A stretch of DNA of 64,000 nt, from contig DATASX010000012.1 in the NCBI GenBank assembly GCA_036269075.1, positions 1-64,000 on the forward strand. The letters run 5' to 3'. Of the stretch, positions 40,885 through 50,000 are shown piece by piece. This DNA is from Sporichthyaceae bacterium. GTDB taxonomy: Bacteria; Actinomycetota; Actinomycetes; Sporichthyales; Sporichthyaceae. Position 1 is the stretch's first letter, and each line of letters opens with the position of its first letter. A program made the position numbers and the translations under genes. The notes below the pieces were generated by a model. The model did no database searches. It saw only the letters and a list, made by a program, of their open reading frames with translations, and was not told where the DNA came from.

Positions 40885-41559
40885 TCAGGCCTCCGGGTCC
40901 AAGCGGTAGCCGACGGCGCGGATCGTCTTGATCGTGTCGCGGCCGAAGGGCCGGTCGATCTTGCTGCGCAGGTGCTTCACGTAGGCGTCGACGATGTTCG
41001 ACGTGCCGTCGTAGGCGAAGTCCCAGACGTGCTCGATCAGGTGCGTCCGGGAGAGCACCTCACCTGGCCGGCGGACGAACTCGCACAGCAGTGCGTACTC
41101 CTTCGGCGACAGGGGGATCTCCACGCCGCCGCGCGCGACGATCCGGGTGACCGGGTCGATGGTCAGGTCGTTGACCGCCAGCGACACCGGCCGCTCGGCG
41201 GGCTCACGTCGGGTCACCGCACGCAGGCGCGCATGGAGCTCGTCGAGCGCGAAGGGCTTGGTCAGGTAGTCGTCGGCGCCGACGTCGAGGCCACGGATCC
41301 GGTCGGCGACGGCGTCGCGCGCGGTCAGCATCAGGACCGGGGCCCAGCGGCCCTCGTCGCGGATCTGCCTGCAGACCTCGAAGCCATCGGGCGGCGGGAT
41401 CATCGCGTCGAGCACGATCACGTCGTACGGGTTCTCGCGGACCTTCCACAGCGCGTCGTCGCCGCTGCGCGCACGGTCGACCGCGTAGCCCTGATGCCGC
41501 AGGCTTGCGGACAACATCTCGGCCATGCCGGGGTCGTCCTCGACGAGCAGCAGTCGCAT
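40885..41559 (-). CDS. OmpR-family response regulator
   Basis: 224 residues from ATG 41559 (MRLLLVEDDPGMAEML); a GTG 15 bases upstream is also possible. The receiver has the acidic pair E7/D8/D9, phosphoacceptor D51 (VIVLDAMIP), the T in LMLTARD and K in YLTKPF. The winged helix follows (ARGGVEIPLSPKEYALLCEFVRRPGEVLSRTHLIEHVWD ... KIDRPFGRDTIKTIRAVGYRL). Its presumed partner kinase is encoded divergently 330 bases away, so the pair is not an operon. Confidence 0.92.
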   Translation of the reverse strand: MRLLLVEDDPGMAEMLSASLRHQGYAVDRARSGDDALWKVRENPYDVIVLDAMIPPPDGFEVCRQIRDEGRWAPVLMLTARDAVADRIRGLDVGADDYLTKPFALDELHARLRAVTRREPAERPVSLAVNDLTIDPVTRIVARGGVEIPLSPKEYALLCEFVRRPGEVLSRTHLIEHVWDFAYDGTSNIVDAYVKHLRSKIDRPFGRDTIKTIRAVGYRLDPEA

Positions 41560-41888
41560 GCGGATCCGTTCCACTGTGCCGTTGGATGCCGACTCCGATC
41601 GAAGCAGTCGGACGCGTCTGCACGCCGTGCTTGTCCTACCGCTTCGCTCTCATCGGCAACACCAGTTGCCATTTCCGAGTCTTACCCCGCCCGAACGCCA
41701 AGTACCCCCACCGGACTGATCCGGGTCCCGCGGACCGGCCGGTGGGGGAGCTCTGGGTGACGTGGAACCAGCGTCTACGACCTCGCCGAGTCAGATTCCG
41801 TACCGGGCGGCCCTGTTCGGTCCACCGCGTGCAGACTTGTCCCGGTTTCGCCGTACCCCCACGGTGCCGCGAGCCGGATGACTGAATC
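41560..41888. other. 329-base divergent intergenic region
   Basis: It separates response regulator (minus) and histidine kinase (plus). CCCCCACCGG (41705-41714) pairs with CCGGTGGGGG (41739-41748), and the 24-base loop holds a second short stem (TCCGGG/CCGCGGA). The hairpin may be regulatory or a shared operator. No PHO box or ECF-type motif was recognised. Confidence 0.45.
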
Positions 41889-43331
41889 ATGAAAACGAAA
41901 AACTGGCTCCACACTGCTGCGGTGACACTTCGGCCCACCTCGTTGACGGCCCGGGTGACGCTGACCTTCGGTATGGCCACCTCCGGTGCGCTGCTGATCG
42001 CCTTCGGGATCTTCTACGCGGTCCTGAACCAACAGCTGACCAGCGCGCAGGAGCGCGGCCTGCAGATCCGGGCGGGCTACCTGGCCTCGGCGGTCCACTC
42101 CGGCAGTCTCGACACCGTCACCCGCGACCCGCTCGCACAGTTCTACGACCCGGCGGGCAATGTGCTCGTGTCCTCGACGGCGCTGGCCGGGCGTCGGCTG
42201 CTCAGCGTCGAGGAGGCCAAACAGCTCGAGGGCCGCGGCATCACCCGCAACCTCAACCTGGAGACCTCGGGAAACGCCCCGGTCCGGCTGTTCACCCGTC
42301 CGTTGGGTGGCGGCCTGGGGCTGCTCGCGGTCGGGGTGTCCGCCGAGCCGGTGCTGAACGCGCAGAACCGGCTGATCTTGATCATCTCGATCGCCGCGCC
42401 GCTGCTGATCGCCCTGGTGGTGCTGGCCGGTTGGCGGGTGGTCCGGGCCGCCATGGCACCGGTCGATCGGATGGCCAAGGAGGCCCAGACGATCTCCTCC
42501 TTCGAGAGTGAGGCGCGACTGTCATCCGTCCCGGGGGGCGACGAACTGGCCCGCCTGGCCCAGACCCTCGACGGGATGCTCGAGCGGCTACGGGTCGCGT
42601 TCCGGCGGGAGCGCGCGTTCGTCGACGACGCCAGCCATGAGCTGCGTACGCCGATCGCGGTGATGCGCGGCGAGCTGGAACTGGCCCGCCTGGCGGCAGA
42701 CACCGGGGACGCCGCGGGGTTGGACCGCTCGCTGCGGGCGGCGGCGACCGAGAACGAGCGCCTGGCCCGGCTGGCCGAGGACCTGCTGCTGCTGGCCCGG
42801 CAGCGGGCCGGGACGTTGGTGGTCGGCACGACCCGGCTGGACCTGTTGGACCTGTGCCTGGCCGAGGCCCGTCGGCTCGGTCCGGTGCTCGACCTCGAGG
42901 TCTCGGTGTCCGGCGACCTGGCCGTGTGCCCGGGCGACGAGAACCGGCTGCGCCAGGTCCTGGGCAACCTGCTCCAGAACGCCCGCGGCGCGGGTGCCCA
43001 CCACGTGCGGATCAACCTCACGATGCACGGCGATTCCGTCGAGCTGGCGGTTTCCGACGACGGCCCGGGCTTCCCGGCCACGGTGCTGTCCTCGGCGTTC
43101 GACCGGTTCGTGCGGGGCGACGGTGCCCGCACCCGCGACGCCACCGGCGGCGGCGCCGGGCTCGGGCTGGCCATCGTGCGGGCGATCGCCGCAGCGCACG
43201 GCGGGACCGTCGAGGCTCGCAACGGGCCGCCGTTGGGTGGCGCGAGCGTGCTGGTGCTGCTGCCGGCCGACCCGGACACCGAGGACGCCGACGAGCCGGA
43301 CCCGGCACCGGCCGGCGACCTGGTCGACTGA
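41889..43331 (+). CDS. Membrane sensor histidine kinase
   Basis: 480 residues. Two membrane helices (VTLTFGMATSGALLIAFGIFYAVL and LILIISIAAPLLIALVVLAGW) flank an outer sensor loop of about 110 residues. Then come HAMP (VVRAAMAPVDRMAKEAQTISSFES), the H-box FVDDASHELRTPIAVMRGELELA, N-box NRLRQVLGNLLQNARGAGAHHV, and G-boxes DDGPGFP and GGGAGLGLAIV. A typical EnvZ/CutS-like kinase. It is divergent from the OmpR-type regulator, which is probably its partner. The stimulus is unknown. Confidence 0.92.
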   Translation: MKTKNWLHTAAVTLRPTSLTARVTLTFGMATSGALLIAFGIFYAVLNQQLTSAQERGLQIRAGYLASAVHSGSLDTVTRDPLAQFYDPAGNVLVSSTALAGRRLLSVEEAKQLEGRGITRNLNLETSGNAPVRLFTRPLGGGLGLLAVGVSAEPVLNAQNRLILIISIAAPLLIALVVLAGWRVVRAAMAPVDRMAKEAQTISSFESEARLSSVPGGDELARLAQTLDGMLERLRVAFRRERAFVDDASHELRTPIAVMRGELELARLAADTGDAAGLDRSLRAAATENERLARLAEDLLLLARQRAGTLVVGTTRLDLLDLCLAEARRLGPVLDLEVSVSGDLAVCPGDENRLRQVLGNLLQNARGAGAHHVRINLTMHGDSVELAVSDDGPGFPATVLSSAFDRFVRGDGARTRDATGGGAGLGLAIVRAIAAAHGGTVEARNGPPLGGASVLVLLPADPDTEDADEPDPAPAGDLVD

Positions 43332-43385
43332 CACGCCCGACCCCTTCGAGGTGTGAGCGGTGGGCTGTTGTGGAAGTTACCGTTG

Positions 43386-44030
43386 ATGACTATGTGGTGT
43401 AAGTTGTCTGTGGTGTCCGCGATCTCGCTGACCGTCTCCCTGGTCACCGCCGCTCCGGTGGCCGCCGCCCATCGACCCGACGTGGCTCGGACCACCGGCC
43501 GCTACCTGATCGCCCCGGGCACCGACCCGGCAGTCGGGGTCGGGCGGATCATCCGCTACACGGTCGAGGTAGAGCAGGGCCTGCCCGTCGACGCGGACAT
43601 GTTCGCGGTTTACGTCGGCCGGATCCTCAACGACCCGCTCGGCTGGGGCCAGGGCGGGCGCACCTTGCGGTTCGTCCGGGTCTCGGGTGGTCGGGTGAAC
43701 GTCCGGGTGTCGTTGTCCAGCCCGGCGCTGACCGACAAGGAGTGCGCGCCGCTGCAGACCGACAGCGCGGTGTCCTGCTTCCAGCGCGGCCGCGCGGTGA
43801 TCAACTCCGATCGTTGGCTCTACGGATCGCCCACCTACGGCCACGACCTGCGGCACTACCGCTTCGAGGTCATCAACCACGAGGTCGGGCACGCCCTCGG
43901 CCACCACCACGTGCACTGCCCGTACCCGGGCGCCCCGGCCCCGGTGATGGTTCAGCAGACCAAGTCGCTGGAGGGTTGCCGGCCCAACTGGCTGCCGTAC
44001 GGGGCGGGCCCGGCAACCGCTCGGGGTTAG
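43386..44030 (+). CDS. Secreted DUF3152-type zinc protease-like protein
   Basis: 214 residues from ATG 43386; GTG 43353 is an alternative that would add 11 residues. A signal peptide (LSVVSAISLTVSLVTAAPVAAA) is followed by GRYLIAPGTDPAVGVGRIIRYTVEVEQGLPVD, and HEVGHALGHHHVHC near the C-terminus, a metzincin-like HExxHxxGxxH zinc site. The family is the actinobacterial DUF3152 group (Rv3207c at the matching place, from memory). Expected to be exported and to cut an unknown substrate. Confidence 0.85.
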   Translation: MTMWCKLSVVSAISLTVSLVTAAPVAAAHRPDVARTTGRYLIAPGTDPAVGVGRIIRYTVEVEQGLPVDADMFAVYVGRILNDPLGWGQGGRTLRFVRVSGGRVNVRVSLSSPALTDKECAPLQTDSAVSCFQRGRAVINSDRWLYGSPTYGHDLRHYRFEVINHEVGHALGHHHVHCPYPGAPAPVMVQQTKSLEGCRPNWLPYGAGPATARG

Positions 44031-44122
44031 GGCACTTCGGCGGGGGTCGGCGGCGCGGAATGGGGCGGTCCGTGGCACGGTTGTCGCCCACACAGCATTG
44101 AGCCCGAACCTCGGAGATTGCC

Positions 44123-45283
44123 GTGAGCCTGCCACCGTTGGTCGAACCTGCCGCTGAGCTGACCGTCGACGAGGTGCGTCGCTACAGCCGCCACCTGATC
44201 ATCCCGGACGTCGGCATGATCGGGCAGAAGCGGCTGAAGAACGCCAAGGTGCTGTGCGTCGGCGCCGGTGGTCTGGGGTCTCCGGCGCTGCTCTACCTGG
44301 CTGCGGCCGGAGTGGGCACGCTGGGGATCGTCGACGACGACGTCGTCGACGAGTCGAACCTGCAGCGCCAGGTCATTCACGGCCAGTCCGACATCGGCAA
44401 GCCCAAGGCCCAGTCGGCCAAGGAGTCGGTCGCCGAGATCAACCCGCTGATCAAGGTCAACCTGCACCAGGTCCGGCTGGACTCCACGAACGTGCTGGAC
44501 ATCTTCCGCGACTACGACCTGATCGTGGACGGGACCGACAACTTCGCCACCCGCTACCTGGTCAACGACGCCTGCGTGCTGCTCGGCAAGCCGTACGTGT
44601 GGGGTTCGATCTACCGGTTCGAGGGCCAGGTCAGCGTGTTCTGGGAGGAGTACGGGCCGAATTATCGGCACCTCTACCCGGAGCCCCCGCCGCCCGGCAT
44701 GGTGCCGAGTTGCGCCGAGGGCGGCGTGCTGGGCGTGCTGTGCGCCTCGATCGGTTCGGTGATGGTCACCGAGGCCATCAAGCTGATCACCGGCATCGGC
44801 GAGCCGCTGGTCGGGCGCCTGATGATCTACGACGCACTGGAGATGAGCTACCGCACCGTGAAGGTTCGTCGTGACCCGAGCGCCCCGGCGATCACCGAGC
44901 TGATCGACTACGAGGTTTTCTGCGGCGCGGTCTCCGAGGAGGCGTCCGACGCGGTGAAGGAGTCCACGATCTCCGTCAAGGAGCTCAAGGACCTGCTCGA
45001 CTCGAACGCGGCGATCGCGCTGATCGATGTCCGGGAGCCCAACGAGTTCGAGATCGTCTCCATCCCCGGGGCGACCCTGATCCCGAAGGGTGAATTCCTC
45101 AACGGGAACGCGTTGGCCCGCCTGCCGCAGGACAAGCAGGTCGTCCTCTACTGCAAGAGTGGAATGCGTTCGGCCGAGGCGCTCGCGGTGACCAAGGGCG
45201 CCGGCTTCGCGGACGCGGTGCACGTGGGCGGCGGCGTGCTGGCCTGGGTGAATCAGATCGAACCGGACAAACCGTCGTACTAG
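44123..45283 (+). CDS. moeZ: MoeZ: adenylyltransferase and sulfurtransferase
   Basis: 386 residues, GTG start with CGGAG upstream. ThiF/MoeB domain: YSRHLIIPDVGMIGQKRL, GAGGLG at 47-52, DDDVVDESNLQRQ (the metal/ATP Asp), DGTDNFATRYLVND, and VPSCAEGGVLG. A C-terminal rhodanese domain (ALIDVREPNEFEIVSIPGA) has the persulfide cysteine C344 in CKSGMRSAEAL. It activates ubiquitin-like sulphur carriers (MoaD, CysO, ThiS) by adenylylation and then passes on sulphur. The zinc CxxC pairs of E. coli MoeB are absent, as is usual for this actinobacterial form. Confidence 0.93.
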   Translation: MSLPPLVEPAAELTVDEVRRYSRHLIIPDVGMIGQKRLKNAKVLCVGAGGLGSPALLYLAAAGVGTLGIVDDDVVDESNLQRQVIHGQSDIGKPKAQSAKESVAEINPLIKVNLHQVRLDSTNVLDIFRDYDLIVDGTDNFATRYLVNDACVLLGKPYVWGSIYRFEGQVSVFWEEYGPNYRHLYPEPPPPGMVPSCAEGGVLGVLCASIGSVMVTEAIKLITGIGEPLVGRLMIYDALEMSYRTVKVRRDPSAPAITELIDYEVFCGAVSEEASDAVKESTISVKELKDLLDSNAAIALIDVREPNEFEIVSIPGATLIPKGEFLNGNALARLPQDKQVVLYCKSGMRSAEALAVTKGAGFADAVHVGGGVLAWVNQIEPDKPSY

Positions 45284-45584
45284 GCCGGTGGGTTTTCTGA
45301 AAATTAGCTGAGAATTCGATCCGTGGGCGGCCGGGTTGTCCCGGTTTCGACTGATTGCCCCGGATCAGGGGTATTGGGCTGACCAGGGCCTTAGCGCCAT
45401 GATTGCGCAAAGCCACACAGTCTCGATCACCTTGCGAGCAACGCTGCTCGTTGGGTGCGGACGGGCCCTTCCGGGGAGTTTGTGCAAGCCGGTGGCGGTT
45501 CGTTCCCGAATTCCTCACGCCGGACGGGCTACGGTCCCGAGCACGCCCGGCACAGATGTCCTTCGACGCCCCTGGAGTTCGCCG
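45284..45584. other. 301-base intergenic region before the secreted protease
   Basis: The first 40 bases are A/T-rich for this genome. A hairpin CGAGCA-ACGC-TGCTCG lies at 45435-45450. The gap presumably holds the promoter and leader of the protease gene. No known motif recognised. Confidence 0.35.
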
Positions 45585-46511
45585 ATGAGCTCAAAGCGAG
45601 TGTTCCGCCGGACCGCGCTTGGCACCGCCGTCGCCGCCGCCGCCATGACCGCCGCCGTGTTCGCGCCGATGGCGACGGCCAGCGCCGGAACGGCACCGCC
45701 GCCCGCCATTCCCAAGTGGGCTGATTTCGGTACGTCCTCGATCCACCCCGGTATCAACACCACGACCAAGGACGCGGTGTGCACGTCGAACTTCGTGTTC
45801 TACGACGCGCAGCACCACGCGTACATCGGCCAGGCCGCCCACTGCTCCGGCACGGGCGGTCCGAACGAGACCAACGGCTGCAACTCCAAGTCGCTGCCGC
45901 TCGGGACCTCCGTGCTGCTGGGCGACTCCAAGGTGTCGGGAACCCTGGTCTACAACTCCTGGCTGACCATGCAGAAGCTGGGGGAGAAGACCGAGGACGT
46001 CTGCGCCAACAACGACTTCGCCCTGGTCCGCATCCCGGACGAAGCGCTGAACAAGGTCAACCCGTCGATCCCGTTGTTCGGCGGCCCGACCGGGCTGCGG
46101 GAGACCCCGGTGAACGGCGGGGAGTCGGTGCTCAGCTACGGCAACTCGCCGTTGCGTGGCGGCATCTCGTACCTGTCGCCGAAGCAGGGTGTCAGCCTCG
46201 GCACCGACCCGGACGGCTGGGAGCACACCGTCTACACGTTCTCGCCGGGTGTGCCAGGCGACTCCGGGAGCGGTTTCATCGATTCCGAGGGCAAGGCGTT
46301 CGGCGTCCTGTCGACACTGGCGATCGCCCCGCTGCCAGGCAGCAACGGTGTGGCCGACCTGGCCCACGTCCTGGCGTACGCCCAGCAGCACTCCGGCATC
46401 GCGGGGCTGACCCTGGCCAAGGGCACCGCCTCGTTCCAGCCGGGTTCGGTGCCCGTGCTGGCGGGTTTCACCAACGGCGCCTCGTTGCCGAAGGGCAACA
46501 AGGAGAACTGA
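45585..46511 (+). CDS. Secreted trypsin/chymotrypsin-fold serine protease
   Basis: 308 residues from ATG 45585, with GGAG eight bases upstream. Signal peptide about 1-35 (FRRTALGTAVAAAAMTAAVFA). The catalytic triad is visible: H86 in QAAHCSG, D144 in CANNDFALVRI, S227 in PGVPGDSGSGF. Four cysteines (66, 87, 99, 140) could give two disulphides, with C66/C87 bridging the His loop. No propeptide is obvious. It is exported and probably acts outside. It lies 22 bases before the alkyltransferase-like gene. Confidence 0.88.
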   Translation: MSSKRVFRRTALGTAVAAAAMTAAVFAPMATASAGTAPPPAIPKWADFGTSSIHPGINTTTKDAVCTSNFVFYDAQHHAYIGQAAHCSGTGGPNETNGCNSKSLPLGTSVLLGDSKVSGTLVYNSWLTMQKLGEKTEDVCANNDFALVRIPDEALNKVNPSIPLFGGPTGLRETPVNGGESVLSYGNSPLRGGISYLSPKQGVSLGTDPDGWEHTVYTFSPGVPGDSGSGFIDSEGKAFGVLSTLAIAPLPGSNGVADLAHVLAYAQQHSGIAGLTLAKGTASFQPGSVPVLAGFTNGASLPKGNKEN

Positions 46512-46533
46512 TCAGCACGAACGCAGGCGCGCT

Positions 46534-46911
46534 ATGAGTGCCCGACGGGGTGACGCCCCGTCGGGCGACGGCGCAAGGCATCCGGCCGGGCCAGGGGATC
46601 CCTCGCCCGGCCGAGCCGTGTCCGAGGACTACGCGGAATCCGTGCTCGCGGTCGTCGAGTCGATCCCGGTCGGGCGGGTCATGTCCTACGGCGACATCGC
46701 CGAGTACCTGGGCGGCGGCGGACCGCGCCAGGTCGGCTCGGTGCTGTCCCGGGAGGGCGGTGGCGTGCCCTGGTGGCGGGTCGTGCACGCCGACGGGACG
46801 GCCCCGCCCGGCAAGGACCTCCGTGCGCGCCGGGAGTGGGTGGCCGAAGGGGTGCCGCTGCGCCGGAGCGGTCGCATCGACATGGACCGGGCCCGCTGGA
46901 TCCCGGGATAG
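46534..46911 (+). CDS. Alkyltransferase-like (ATL) DNA-lesion binding protein
   Basis: 125 residues. The C-terminal MGMT fold is complete (VLAVVESIPVGRVMSYGDIAEYLGGGGPRQVGSVLSREGGGVPWWRVVHADG), but the active-site PCHR reads PWWR, so the alkyl-accepting Cys is missing. Such ATL proteins bind O6-alkylguanine and hand it to nucleotide excision repair. The first 28 residues are low-complexity; GTG 46618 is an alternative start. It lies upstream of adnAB and uvrD2, which fits a repair neighbourhood. Confidence 0.88.
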   Translation: MSARRGDAPSGDGARHPAGPGDPSPGRAVSEDYAESVLAVVESIPVGRVMSYGDIAEYLGGGGPRQVGSVLSREGGGVPWWRVVHADGTAPPGKDLRARREWVAEGVPLRRSGRIDMDRARWIPG

Positions 46912-46914
46912 GCC

Positions 46915-46993
46915 GTGAGTCCGCCGATGAAGCGGGCGAACCGAACCGAAGCCGGTGCACTTCCGCGCGAGGTGAGGTGAGTCCGCCGATGAA
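46915..46993 (+). repeat. Two GTGAGTCCGCCGATGAA repeats before adnA
   Basis: The 17-base unit occurs at 46915-46931 and 46977-46993. The first opens a 21-codon ORF (VSPPMKRANRTEAGALPREVR, with its stop at 46978-46980) 3 bases after the ATL stop; that stop overlaps the GTG of the second unit (GTGA). The second (VSPPMKLSVVPDRMF...) runs to 47147 and overlaps the adnA start out of frame. The pattern is like the [M/V]SELASE family but with an unrelated sequence. No other gene is seen in 46912-47086. Confidence 0.65.
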
Positions 46994-47086
46994 ACTGTCG
47001 GTGGTGCCTGATCGGATGTTCCCAAGCAGTTCATCCGGCGCCAGGCCGCCGGTCGGGGGAGTCCGTCGAGCGCTCGGGGGAGCAGC

Positions 47087-50000
47087 ATGTCGCGTCGGGA
47101 GGTCAGGCACGGCGGCGCCAGGCTGGTGCGCGGGCCCGCGCCCGTAGCCGACCCGCCGCGGCTCGACCCGGCGCAGCGTGCCGTGGTCGACCATTCCGGA
47201 GGTCCGCTGTTGGTGCTGGCCGGTCCGGGCACCGGCAAGACCACGACATTGGTCGAGGCCGTCGCCGCCCGGGTCGCCCGCGGGGTCGATCCGGGTCGGA
47301 TCCTGGTCCTGACGTTCAGTCGCAAGGCCGCCGGCGAGCTGCGCGACCGCATCGGCCGCAGGCTGGCGCGCACCACTGTCGAACCGGCCGCCTGGACCTT
47401 CCACGCCTTCGGTCTGGCGTTGCTGAACGCCGCGCGCGGGCAGGACCTGCCGCCGTTGCGGGTGCTCTCCGGTGCCGAGCAGGACGTTGCCGTCCGCGAG
47501 TTGCTGCGGGGCAGTACGCGCACCCCGGCGGCCATCGACTGGCCCGAGGAGATCGCCGCGGCGCTGGGAACCCGCGGATTGGCCGACGAGGTCGAGGCGG
47601 TGCTGGCCCGCATCGCCGAACGCGACGTGGAGTTGCGCGCGTTGGTCGAGGCCGACCCGGCCGGCGCGGCCCGCTGGTCGGCGTTGGCCGACTTCGCCGA
47701 CACGTACCTCGACGTGATCGACGCCCGCGGGATGCTCGACCACGCCGGGCTGATCCGGCGTGCGCTGTACCTGCTCGAGGAGCCGGCCGCTCGCGCCGCG
47801 ATCCGCGCGCGCTACGACGTGGTGCTGGTCGACGAGTACCAGGACGTCGACCCCGCGCAGGTCCGGCTGCTCCGGCAGATCGCCGGCGACGGGCGCGAGC
47901 TCATCGCATTCGGCGACCCGGACCAGTCCATCTACGCGTTCCGGGGCGCGGAGGTCCGCGAGATCCTCGAGTTCGGCGACCGCTTCCGGGCTCTCGACGG
48001 AACCGCCGCGCCCACCGTCGTCCTCGAGGTATCCCGCCGCGCCACCCCCGGCCTGCTGGCCGCCAGCCGGCAGGTGGCCCGCCGGTTGCCGGTCAGCGGC
48101 CTGTCCGCGGCGGTGGCACTGCGGCACCGCGGGCTGCGCAGCGTGCTGCCGCCCGGGCCGGAGTCCGAGGTCGAGGTGCGCCTGTTCGGCAGCGCGGCCG
48201 CTGAGCTGAGCCACGTCGCCGACGTGCTGCGCCGCGCCCATCTGGAGGAGGGCACGCCGTGGAGCGCGATGGCCGTTCTGGTGCGCTCCGGGGTGCGCGA
48301 CATCCCGGCCGTCCGACGGGTGCTCGGCGCGGCCGGGATCCCGCTGTTCCTGGCACTCGACGAGGTACCGGTGCGGGCCGAACCCGCGGTGGCAACCCTT
48401 CTGACGGGGCTTCAGGTCGTCGCCGACCCGGCCGCGGTCGCCCCGGACCTGGCCGCCGCCTTGATGCTGTCACCGCTGGCCGGCCTCGACCCGGTCCAGT
48501 TGCGCACGCTGGGCCGCCGGCTCCGGCAGATGGCGCGGTCCGTCGGCAAGCCGGCGGCCTCGGCGAGCGAGCTGCTGCGCGACGCCCTCGCCGACCCGGA
48601 CTCGCTCGACCTCGACGACCCGGTGGCCGCTGCGGTCCGGGGGCTGGCGCGGCTGCTGGCCGGCGCGGCGCAGGCGCACGCCGGCGGCGCCGGTCCGCAC
48701 GACGTCCTGTGGCACCTGTGGTCGGGCACCGACTGGCCCGACCGGCTGGAGCGGTCGGCGCTGGGCGGTGGGCCGGCGGCGGCTCGCGCCGACCGCGACC
48801 TCGATGCGGTCTGCGCCCTGTTCACACTCGCCGAACAAGCCCAGCGCAGCCCGGGGCGCCCGGACCTGCGGCACTTCCTGACCTGCGTGGCGGCAAGCGA
48901 GGTCCCGTTCGAGAGCCCCGGCTCGGCGGCCCGCGGCGTCGATGCGGTGGCGGTGATGACCGCGCACCGGGCCAAGGGCCTGGAATGGCCGCTGGTCGCC
49001 GTCGTCCGCGTCCAGGAGGGCTGCTGGCCGGACCTGCGTCGGCGCGGGACATTGCTGTCCGGCGACCGCATCACCTCCGACGGCCTCGCGCCGCCGCCGA
49101 GCGTGTCGGCGACGCTGGCCGAGGAACGCCGGTTGTTCTATGTCGCCGTGACCCGGGCGCGGGCCCGGTTGCTGGTCACGGCGGTGTCCGGGGGCGACTC
49201 GGAACAGGACCGGCCCTCCCGGTTCGTGCACGAGTTGGGCGTTGCCGCGGTGGAGGATCTGCAGACCGGGCGGCGGGCGTTGAGCGCCGCTGCGCTGGCC
49301 GCCGAGTTGCGGTCGGTGGTCACCGACGCCTCGTGCAGTGACTCACTGCGGTCGGTCGCCGCGGCCCGCCTGGCGCGTCTCGCGGCCGCGCGCGACCCCG
49401 ACGGTCGCAGGCTCGCGCCCGCCGCGCATCCGGACGCCTGGTGGGGCGTCCTGGAACCCAGCCTCGCCCCGCAGCCGCTCCGTGCCGCGGAGCGGCCGCT
49501 CGACCTGAGCCCCTCGGCCGTCGAGGGGCTGACCAGTTGCCCGCTGCGGTGGTTCCTGGGTCGGGAGGTGGGCGCCGCATCGGCGCCCTCGGCCCCGACG
49601 GCGGTCGGCAGCCTGCTCCACGCGCTGGCCGAGCAGGCAGGCTCCGCCGTGTCCGCCGAACAGTTGGCCGCCCAACTGCGCGACGTGTGGGACCAGGTGC
49701 CCTTCGAGGCCGACTGGCAGTCCGAGCAGCAGCAGGAGGAGGCCACCGGCACACTCGAGGCGTTCCTGACCTGGCACGGTTCCCGCCCGGATCGCAGCCT
49801 GCTCGGGGTCGAGGTGCCGTTCCGGGTCGAGCTCGAGGCCGGCGACACCACGGTGCGGCTGGGCGGCCGCATCGACCGCGTCGAGCGCGACGCCCGCGGC
49901 GCGGTCCGGGTGGTCGACCTCAAGACCGGCCGCACCGCCGTGTCGAAGGCCGACGTGGCCGACAACCCGGCGCTCGGCGCGTACCAACTCGCGGTGCAGG

